Origin: Chryseobacterium viscerum
GTDB taxonomy: Bacteria > Bacteroidota > Bacteroidia > Flavobacteriales > Weeksellaceae
Assembly (NCBI RefSeq): GCF_002899945.2
Contig: NZ_PPEG02000007.1
Coordinates: 1 to 64,000 of the forward strand
Length of the DNA: 64,000 nt
Reading direction: 5' to 3'
In this document: one piece after another, positions 58,801 through 64,000 of the stretch
Layout of the letters: each line of letters begins with the position of its first letter
Position numbering within the stretch: the first letter of the stretch is position 1
Made by a program: the position numbers and the translations under genes
The notes under the pieces: generated by a model
What the model saw: only the letters and a program-made list of their open reading frames with translations
Told to the model about the DNA's origin: nothing
Databases searched by the model: none

Positions 58801-60468
58801 TCCTTTTTTTACTTTGTTTACAGGAACTTTTATTTTTGCATTTTCACCTGAACCTATAATATCCAAAGTATAGCTTTCTTTAGACTTTATCAATCCCATG
58901 TTATCTTCCCACAATACATCAGCTGTTATGGTTCCGGAAGGCACGTCGATCCCCTTTATATAATTCCCATTGTGCCACATTTCATAGGCTTTTTTTACAG
59001 GAATATAAAGTCCGTCTACATTATTGCCATCGTTATCCTTACCCGTGAAAATATAACTGTTAGGAGCTTTAGTCCAGTCTGCTATTGTATTATCAGGCAG
59101 CGCTCCTGCATTAATTACAAAACAGTTGTTTGAACAATCAGGTGAATCAAATGCTGTTGAGTTTCCAAAAATACCAACGTATTTTATGAATTTTTTGATT
59201 TCAGCTTCTACTTCCGGAAGTGGTCTCATGGGTCCGTTCCAGTCAGCACGTACTTTTCTGTTTCTGATGGCTCCAATACCATATAAAGAAGCTTTAGGAG
59301 TGTTGCTCAGAAAGAAATTTTCAGATCCGGGACCTCTCTGTTTGTTATACAAAGGAGGGTAACCAAAATCATTCACTGTATTATAATTGCTTAATGCATT
59401 GACAGTGATATACTGTCCGGTAGATTTGTATACCCTGAAACCTGTTATTTTGCTTACAACAATAACTACGGGCTCTTGATCCGAAATAATTTCGGTCAGT
59501 TTCTCGTTGATGTAATTGTAAAGGTTGTAATACCTGTTAACTAAAGCATTAGGGTTTGTAAAATCCAAATATCCTCTACCCCAGGGCTCTCCGCCCTCCT
59601 CAGGAGGTAAAAACCAGTTACTGAAGTTAATAAAGAAGCCCGAACTTGAAAACTTACCTGCAAATACATAAACAGGATCATGATAAGAAAACTCAAAAGG
59701 GCTTGTGTCACTGCCCTGGTAGATAAATTTCTGTGAGCTGGCAATCGTACCGAGATTATCAGGATTTTCAATGTTGATGACAGGTGCATTAGGATTCGTG
59801 TTATCCAACGTACCGTTTGCATTGACTGATAAAACAATATCATCCAGTTTCTTCGTCAAATGCTGTGACTTCACCCTGTCTTTTACGCCGGAAACACTTC
59901 CGTTAGGATTAAACAATACAGTACCATTCTTTTTCGGGGTGAATAATATTGTATATTCATTTTCATCCAGTTCGCAGGCACTAGCTGAATAATCTCCCAA
60001 CTTATAATGACTTACCGCTTTATTCCATGTTATACCGGTGAAATTATTGGTTTCAGAGCTTAACTCAACTTTCAAATTATAGGTACCGCTGCTCGCAGAG
60101 GCAGGCAATTCAAAAGTGGCATTAAGGTTTTCATTATACACATTGGCGGCATATAATGTTTTGCACCATGCACTGATCCATTCTCCCAGAGCATTCTGAT
60201 ATTTTACTGAAATCAAAACATCACTGGTAGTAACAGGTTTGCTGAGCTGGCCGCTCATGACAACCGCTCCTTTTTGATTGAGGTTTTGTGAAATTACAAT
60301 CAGAGGGTCCAGATCAAAATTATAGGTCGTTATAGGAATGTAACTCCCCAGAATAATGGGGGCATTGCGAAAATGCCAATCCGTGTCGCCTCGTGGAGAA
60401 GCATAAACGGATGCCGCTGAGCATAATACAGCCCAGATTGATAAGAAAGTTTTTTTTCTCATACGCAT
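55843..60468 (-). CDS. Giant T9SS-secreted protein with two FISUMP-like modules
   Basis: The 1541-residue protein has a signal peptide (MRKKTFLSIWAVLCSAASVYA) and a C-terminal type A T9SS sorting domain (about 1470-1541; LYPNPVKDILYIEA, GAYLVRINN, final KIIKK). In the middle two related modules (about 500-960 and 970-1440) each contain a Big-type beta stretch ending in VFWSWHVWVTDD or VYWSWHIWVTNN, then MDRNLGA, YQWGRKDP and DPCPNGWRxP, the landmarks of FISUMP domains. The N-terminal 450 residues resemble no family I know. It is exported across the outer membrane and anchored at or released from the surface, perhaps in adhesion or ligand binding. A decayed relative lies upstream. Confidence 0.85.
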   Translation of the reverse strand: MRMRKKTFLSIWAVLCSAASVYASPRGDTDWHFRNAPIILGSYIPITTYNFDLDPLIVISQNLNQKGAVVMSGQLSKPVTTSDVLISVKYQNALGEWISAWCKTLYAANVYNENLNATFELPASASSGTYNLKVELSSETNNFTGITWNKAVSHYKLGDYSASACELDENEYTILFTPKKNGTVLFNPNGSVSGVKDRVKSQHLTKKLDDIVLSVNANGTLDNTNPNAPVINIENPDNLGTIASSQKFIYQGSDTSPFEFSYHDPVYVFAGKFSSSGFFINFSNWFLPPEEGGEPWGRGYLDFTNPNALVNRYYNLYNYINEKLTEIISDQEPVVIVVSKITGFRVYKSTGQYITVNALSNYNTVNDFGYPPLYNKQRGPGSENFFLSNTPKASLYGIGAIRNRKVRADWNGPMRPLPEVEAEIKKFIKYVGIFGNSTAFDSPDCSNNCFVINAGALPDNTIADWTKAPNSYIFTGKDNDGNNVDGLYIPVKKAYEMWHNGNYIKGIDVPSGTITADVLWEDNMGLIKSKESYTLDIIGSGENAKIKVPVNKVKKGNAVIAYKVNGEVFWSWHVWVTDDPTNGSTYKSYDDVKRQLSDGTVETIPNSEWGWMDRNLGAIGSTLNGNGWHKNGGLLYQWGRKDPFPSLTYTDASFYQVTGSIGKVIYDDAVPRLRFTNSPFNDYKNFNELRLFVNKSAANITDNIRASVKNPLSLIYVNDDNTVTPSIYGNASGLPYYYNWFGQVPGLQTNELSKVNLWSDNSQGVQAADISVPQPYRNKSSYDPCPNGWRLPSVLVASSTKNVRMDFSPFGAKVNSPLSALNGVQSNIPPGLSNLKPYLAGIKIYPQSGFDMTNVGGNNIGIFPGTGWIGRGAATDGRYHTKATFTDQLETYLWTATMTTFGDYSSVASALRLIPAADQILNNYRPDAANYPNVYGLYSYKPSDDYSTNNANACRCIKDPLFVKNNYNFETTFFTETETYKTGLDNPNTYMVTKSTADQVISVPVSKAFSVQSNYLGNTQILNTTSFNDLKANILWTDNPALVTQLTLDNTASKDANINVKVNANQSGNAVVTLHNGSISNPVYWSWHIWVTNNSVNSFTHVNDTPITTDNYVNYTPYGTIMKTTIMDRNLGAAEAMPSPYNPTVPAQVNQLNSSQGLHYQWGRKDPLPIFNNINGSKYNVFLGTNNNGVVTYSAFTEANYNSSNIVNYNTYKSSITATDKIDVRIEKILGYSVANPLKLMMPASAYPYRGDNTPHYTLASDWLFDTQYHSLYDERWGIGGKKSVFDPCPNGWRIPEVLGKGTTKTSPWSLKSNPEALRTIDGTEAGYYGTPIYSVTAPSFWGKTVGYSFTNSLYNIGNYPKAVSRGSRSVMYAAALSTAVGASGGVWYANLNGEMTGRSTYMYFDIYSRNNVKNTDIDPFASLSCRCVKQEDNGIPRGPLPGIPVTPNTGIQARTAFSKVAIEEKVKDDKLVLYPNPVKDILYIEAKDDKDYYYQIYNMSGQLMKEGKFINKQTDVTSLLTGAYLVRINNSETIVKIIKK

Positions 60469-60589
60469 GTTTTTTTAGGTTATTATTCGATTCTATTTAA
60501 TGAATAGCTTGTATTCACATTTTACAGTTGAAGTGTCCCAATCATAGAAATGGGAAGAAATACAATACAGCAGATATACTTTTGTTAAA

Positions 60590-60856
60590 CAATAACTATT
60601 TGTTTGTCAGTGTTTTAATTTTCATGAGAGGTCTTCAGAACTGAACACCCATTACGACTGCTCATTTTTTGTTGATGAAATCGAAATTACAAGATGAAAA
60701 TTTGGATCATCATTGTAAGCTGCCACCAGAATGTAACTTTCCAATTAAGTATGTCTATTGTAAGGATACCAGTTCGTGTTGTTCTATGAAGAAAGAGTGG
60801 CTGATGTAATAGAAAATAGTACAGCCCAGATTGGGAATAAAGGTCTTTTTTTTCAT
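60590..60856 (-). pseudogene. Decayed 5' end of a paralogue of the giant T9SS protein
   Basis: From ATG 60856 the minus strand reads MKKKTFI, then after a +1 shift PIWAVLFSITSATLSS-stop-NNTNW and later LESYILVAAYNDDP and LVIS. Aligned without gaps to the start of the gene at 60468 (SIWAVLCSAASVYAS, DTDW, GSYIPITTYNFDLDP, IVIS), about 21 of 55 residues agree. The DNA around the start (ACAGCCCAGATTG and the TTTTTAGGT leader) is also shared. It has at least one frameshift and two stops, and similarity fades near 60600. It is the remains of a tandem duplicate whose body has been deleted. Confidence 0.7.
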
Positions 60857-61061
60857 GTTTGTGTTTTTAGGTATTAGTTTTTATAAAAATAATAGATAAT
60901 CAACTTTTGCAATTATACCAACTTACAATCAGGACAATTATGAAGAAATATCATAAAATAAATATTATATTAATAAGAATTTTCTATTGATTTTTTTATG
61001 CTTTTTGCAATGTTTCTTATCAAATATGGGTGTAAAGTTGTATTAATTGGTTAATAACCAT

Positions 61062-61069
61062 TATGTTTG
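61062..61069 (+). promoter_or_regulatory. Probable -7 element of the HxlR gene
   Basis: TATGTTTG, an exact TAnnTTTG match 29 bp before the ATG. Confidence 0.55.
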
Positions 61070-61098
61070 CAAATATACGATATTAAAAAAAACACACA

Positions 61099-61425
61099 AT
61101 GAGTCAAAAAAATATGACTAACCCAAACTCGATAGAGAGTGAGGAGATATGTCCTGCAAAAAAACTTTTGAAAGTGCTTTCGGGTAAGCTAAGACCAGAA
61201 ATATTTAGTCTGGCAGCTAAATCAACTTTACGTTTTAGTACGCTGTTACGGGAAATAGAAGGTGCCAATAAACAATCATTATCCATTGCATTGAAAGAAT
61301 TGGAGGAAATGGATTTACTGGAAAGGGTTGTCATCAAACAGAAACCTTTACACATAGAATATTATCTTACTCAAAAAGGAAAATTATTGATTCCTATTTT
61401 CCAGCAATTGGAGGGGCTGGCATAA
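61099..61425 (+). CDS. HxlR-family transcriptional regulator
   Basis: The 108-residue winged-helix protein has CPAKKLLKVLSGKLRPEIF, RFSTLLREIEGANKQSLSIAL as recognition helix, and YYLTQKGKLLIPI as wing end. The first cysteine (C19) is at the position used for redox or aldehyde sensing in several HxlR proteins. It binds DNA as a dimer. Its target may be the convergent PI-PLC and receptor genes or its own promoter; no operator was found. Confidence 0.9.
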   Translation: MSQKNMTNPNSIESEEICPAKKLLKVLSGKLRPEIFSLAAKSTLRFSTLLREIEGANKQSLSIALKELEEMDLLERVVIKQKPLHIEYYLTQKGKLLIPIFQQLEGLA

Positions 61426-61471
61426 AAAAAAATTAAGATACTTGCTTATAAAATAGAGCTATTAAAATCAA

Positions 61472-61499
61472 AAAGCCGGTTCTCAACAGAACCGGCTTA
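61472..61499 (-). terminator. Terminator of the PI-PLC gene
   Basis: AAGCCGGTTCT/AGAACCGGCTT perfect 11-bp stem followed on the minus strand by TTTTTGATTTT. Confidence 0.85.
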
Positions 61500-61503
61500 C
61501 TAT

Positions 61504-62685
61504 TTATTTACACGAAGAGTTTAAAGGATTATTAAGATAATCTTTCTGCTGAGGCGGCTGTACAAAGTAAGGTGTTCCATAGGTGTTTCCAGGACGGAAA
61601 AAATCGGTGGAAATAACCTGTGCACCACTGCTGAATGCTGCTTTTGCTCTCGTAAAATCATTGGTTTTAGCTTCATACGTTTCAATATCAGATCTGGTTC
61701 TGACCATAAAACCTTGTTTCACGAGATCCTGTATCTCTTTCTGCCTTACGATGGCATTGTCTCTTAGGATAAATCCGGCGAAAGAATCATCGGGCTCACT
61801 GTTCAGGAACATTATTCTCTCTTGTAATGAACCCTCTATCAGATAAGGATTGTTTTTAGAAGACAATGTTCCGGCACTACCGGGAAGCAGCATAAAAATA
61901 AATTTCCCTTTGCTGTCATTCAATTTGGGCCAGTTATTATGTGTTACTGCTTCTTTCAGTGTTTTGTAATTCCCCTGAACTTCTTTTGGGGTGATAATTT
62001 TATCTTTTCCAAGGTATTTTACAATCTCTCCGTCCAGGTCATCATATGCTTTTTTATCAAAAGGCAATACTTTCGTACTGTTTTCAAGAATCGGGAAACC
62101 TGAATCTTTTGCTTCGATCATCATAAAAACCGGAGTATGTCCGGGATGTTGATCAGACCATGTTTTAAGAGCTGTAAGCGCATCTTTTAAAGTAGGATAA
62201 TGAGTTCTGAAATCGATATCTGCCATATGCAGGACTTTGAAACCTGGCTGATCCAGTCCTTTCGTATTAAAAGGTGCCAGATCAGTTACTCCTTTTGCTT
62301 TTAATATGTCATAGGTTGCAGGATGAGTGAACCTGCCGCCTTCCGGATCATAATAAACATCTATTTCCAGTCCTCGGAGATTGGCATTGAGCTGTTCTGT
62401 AAAGTCGGGATGATTGTAGTTCAGGCCTTCCTTCAGATCCATTCCGTATGGATGGTATTCTTTAAATTTGGCTTTCTGGTCTTCAGACATCATGCTGCTG
62501 TATTTCTGCATCATTCCGTTGATGATCGGGGTCACAAGATCCAGCACTTTAGGATCTGCCGGCTGGGCATATGAATTATGAGTTCCCACAATCTGCAGTT
62601 GATTGATCCTTACATTCTGGCATTTATCCTGTGCCTGTACCAGTGCTGTCATACACAATGCAGCTCCATATATATACTTTTTCAT
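61504..62685 (-). CDS. Secreted PI-PLC-like phosphodiesterase
   Basis: The 393-residue protein has a signal peptide ending VQAQ and the Ca2+-dependent PI-PLC-C1 family pattern: LQIVGTHNSYA with catalytic H36, a metal site GLEIDVYYDPEGGRFTHP, LHMADIDFRTHYPT with the second histidine region, and VFMMIEAKDSG. Family members cut phosphatidylinositol or related phosphodiesters; the bacterial substrate range is poorly known. It lies 18 bp after a TonB-dependent receptor gene, so enzyme and receptor may act together on one phosphate-containing nutrient. Confidence 0.85.
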   Translation of the reverse strand: MKKYIYGAALCMTALVQAQDKCQNVRINQLQIVGTHNSYAQPADPKVLDLVTPIINGMMQKYSSMMSEDQKAKFKEYHPYGMDLKEGLNYNHPDFTEQLNANLRGLEIDVYYDPEGGRFTHPATYDILKAKGVTDLAPFNTKGLDQPGFKVLHMADIDFRTHYPTLKDALTALKTWSDQHPGHTPVFMMIEAKDSGFPILENSTKVLPFDKKAYDDLDGEIVKYLGKDKIITPKEVQGNYKTLKEAVTHNNWPKLNDSKGKFIFMLLPGSAGTLSSKNNPYLIEGSLQERIMFLNSEPDDSFAGFILRDNAIVRQKEIQDLVKQGFMVRTRSDIETYEAKTNDFTRAKAAFSSGAQVISTDFFRPGNTYGTPYFVQPPQQKDYLNNPLNSSCK

Positions 62686-62703
62686 ATGAATAAAAACGTT
62701 TGA

Positions 62704-64000
62704 TTAAAAATTGAAGTTGAATCCCAGCTGTCCGCGTATTCCTGAGTAAGAAATATTTTCTACACGGTCTTTTGTTCCCATATAATAGCGGTTGGGCTCA
62801 TTAAGAATATTGTTAAGCTCTATAAACAGGCGGACTTTCTTTGTAATGCTGTAAGAAGTAGAAAGATCCATGGTAAAGTTTTTATCAAAATACTGATAAT
62901 GATCTGCCCCTGCTGCCGCTCTGATTTCACTTACATACTTTCCTTTATAATTCCCGGCAAGGCGCACCATCAATTTGCTGGTTTCATAAAAAAGGATCGT
63001 ATTGAAAATATGCTTTGCCTGATTGGGAATGGTGGTAGTAATTGTTCCTGTCTGTTTGCCGTTTTCGTACACTGGCATATCCATTTTAGAAGAGATATAG
63101 GTATAGTTTCCTTCAAAACCGATGTTTTTCAAAAATCCCGGAAGATTTTCAAAACGTTTGGAGATTCCGAATTCAAACCCGAAGAGCTTAGCACCTTCCA
63201 GATTTTTTGGGGCTGTAAACGTATACGTTCTTCCTGCAAGATCTACCACCGATTGATCTTTGTAAATAAGATTCGTAATATCTTTATAGAATACTCCGGC
63301 TGTTATCAGATCCAGTTTTCCGAAGTAGTTCTCAAACATAAGGTCAAAATTGTTTGAAAATGTAGGATCAAGTTTGGTATTTCCCTGAGTAATGGTATTG
63401 GTAATATCATTCACAATGGTTCCGGGGTTAAGGTCGTTGAAATCCGGTCTTGCAAAAGAGCAGGTATAAGCAAGTCTCAGGATACGGTCACTGCTGATAT
63501 TCCATTTCATATTGAACATCGGAAGCACTACATTGTAGGTTTTTGTATCCTTAATATCTTCTGTTTTATTGTCTTTATCAGAGACTACTTTTTTGCCCCA
63601 GAAAGTAACGTCATTATACTCATTTCTGAAACCTCCCAATACCTGAAGCTGGTCTGAAATTTTCCACGTTCCCATTAGGTAAGTGGCCCATACGTTTTCA
63701 GTACCTCTATAGGAACTTGTAATATTAGAATTGCTGTCTTTACTGCTCACCTGCATCAGCCCTAGACTGTTTTGTGTACCGGGATTGTACATCTGGTCGA
63801 TCTGAGCGTTGGTAATCTGATCGATGATCACAGCATTATAAGGATTGTCCAAAGGATTCATGAAACCTCCTTTGTAGGGGAAACCTTCACGCTCAAGCTG
63901 GCTTAAATAGGTTACCGGAGATCCTGGAATTCCCAATGATGATTTAGGCATCCAAACCAATATGGAGCTGTCAACTATTTTATTCTTGTTGTTGTATTTT
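62704..64000 (-). CDS. TonB-dependent receptor, C-terminal part (runs off the window)
   Basis: The frame is open to the window end (the last full codon is 63997-63999), so the 5' part is missing; a TTG at 63960 is not the start. The visible 430 residues are beta-barrel strands (YLMGTWKISDQLQVLGGFRNEY, ILRLAYTCSFARPDF with the FARPD motif, ENYFGKLDLITAGVFYKDI) and the barrel ends in RGQLGFNFNF with a terminal Phe, as outer membrane receptors do. The pattern is that of the large TonB-dependent receptor class with Bacteroidota-type extensions. No SusD gene is visible downstream; the PI-PLC gene follows directly. The substrate may be a phosphoester or organic phosphate. Confidence 0.88.
   Translation of the reverse strand, partial: KYNNKNKIVDSSILVWMPKSSLGIPGSPVTYLSQLEREGFPYKGGFMNPLDNPYNAVIIDQITNAQIDQMYNPGTQNSLGLMQVSSKDSNSNITSSYRGTENVWATYLMGTWKISDQLQVLGGFRNEYNDVTFWGKKVVSDKDNKTEDIKDTKTYNVVLPMFNMKWNISSDRILRLAYTCSFARPDFNDLNPGTIVNDITNTITQGNTKLDPTFSNNFDLMFENYFGKLDLITAGVFYKDITNLIYKDQSVVDLAGRTYTFTAPKNLEGAKLFGFEFGISKRFENLPGFLKNIGFEGNYTYISSKMDMPVYENGKQTGTITTTIPNQAKHIFNTILFYETSKLMVRLAGNYKGKYVSEIRAAAGADHYQYFDKNFTMDLSTSYSITKKVRLFIELNNILNEPNRYYMGTKDRVENISYSGIRGQLGFNFNF

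Larger units (their letters stand above)
60469..61098. other. 630-bp gap with a gene remnant and the HxlR promoter
   Basis: No intact gene is seen. The stretch 60590-60856 is a decayed paralogue of the downstream giant gene; 60890-61060 is AT-rich spacer; a promoter box for the HxlR gene lies at 61062. Confidence 0.6.

Noticed and set aside
60675..60809. Cys-rich 44-codon plus-strand frame (MKSKLQDENLDHHCKLPPEC...)
   Set aside because: It lies over the decayed paralogue on the minus strand, has no promoter or start context, and is best explained as a shadow of that remnant.

Overview
The window looks like chromosomal DNA of a Flavobacteriia member of the Chryseobacterium type (Bacteroidota). 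The sequence is AT-rich. Promoters carry the Bacteroidota sigma signature TAnnTTTG, several with a TTTG box about 20 nt upstream, and Shine-Dalgarno sites are weak. Signal peptides end in the flavobacterial form xxSAQ or xxFAQ, and one giant secreted protein ends in a type IX secretion sorting domain. Housekeeping proteins (PurA, Obg, DapB, LepB, ParAB, AspA) are of flavobacterial type. The genus is my inference; no rRNA is present.

Region 1 (1-7.9 kb) is accessory DNA. It starts with the end of an IS5-like element cut by the window edge, followed by an SMP-30-like secreted propeller protein, a LytS/LytTR two-component pair, and a RiPP locus of the grasp-with-spasm type. That locus holds a GG-leader precursor peptide, a secreted protein of unknown function, an ATP-grasp maturase, a 54-residue gene hidden between the maturases, and a SPASM-domain maturase without the radical SAM CxxxCxxC. 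The block lies just 3' of a tRNA-Ser/Pro/Arg cluster. A 41-bp copy of that cluster's terminator region occurs on both sides of it, so it may be an island.

Region 2 (8.1-21 kb): the tRNA cluster, an amidase lipoprotein, aspartate ammonia-lyase, a small surface-polysaccharide group (two glycosyltransferases, a Wzx-like flippase, an FkbM methyltransferase), a DUF2461 protein and a complete MacAB-TolC-like efflux operon.

Region 3 (21-38 kb): two DEAD-box helicases, a PhoU-like/PiT phosphate uptake pair, a polyprenyl diphosphate synthase, GSCFA, DUF4269 and TatD proteins, Obg, adenylate kinase, Hpt, and an ABC-F protein with an apparent leader-peptide attenuator. A small P-loop kinase gene is broken by one in-frame TGA.

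Region 4 (38-55 kb): PurA, TonB, ParA, ParB, DUF5683, DapB, LepB and WbqC, then a subtilase and two lipoproteins. An overlapping four-gene operon resembles the actinobacterial decaprenyl-phosphoryl-arabinose pathway (UbiA-type transferase, DprE1-like oxidase, DprE2-like SDR, HAD phosphatase). A PrcB-domain lipoprotein, a cysteine desulfurase and thioredoxin follow.

Region 5 (55-64 kb): four tandem tRNA-Asp genes, a 1541-residue T9SS cargo protein with two FISUMP-like modules, the decayed 5' end of a paralogue of it, an HxlR regulator, a PI-PLC-like exoenzyme and the C-terminal part of a TonB-dependent receptor running off the end.

Intergenic DNA is rich in small repeats: GGCTTTAGCC palindromes, a perfect 35-bp palindrome, a MITE-like 105-bp element, and spacers made of sloppy repeated words folded as inverted repeats.
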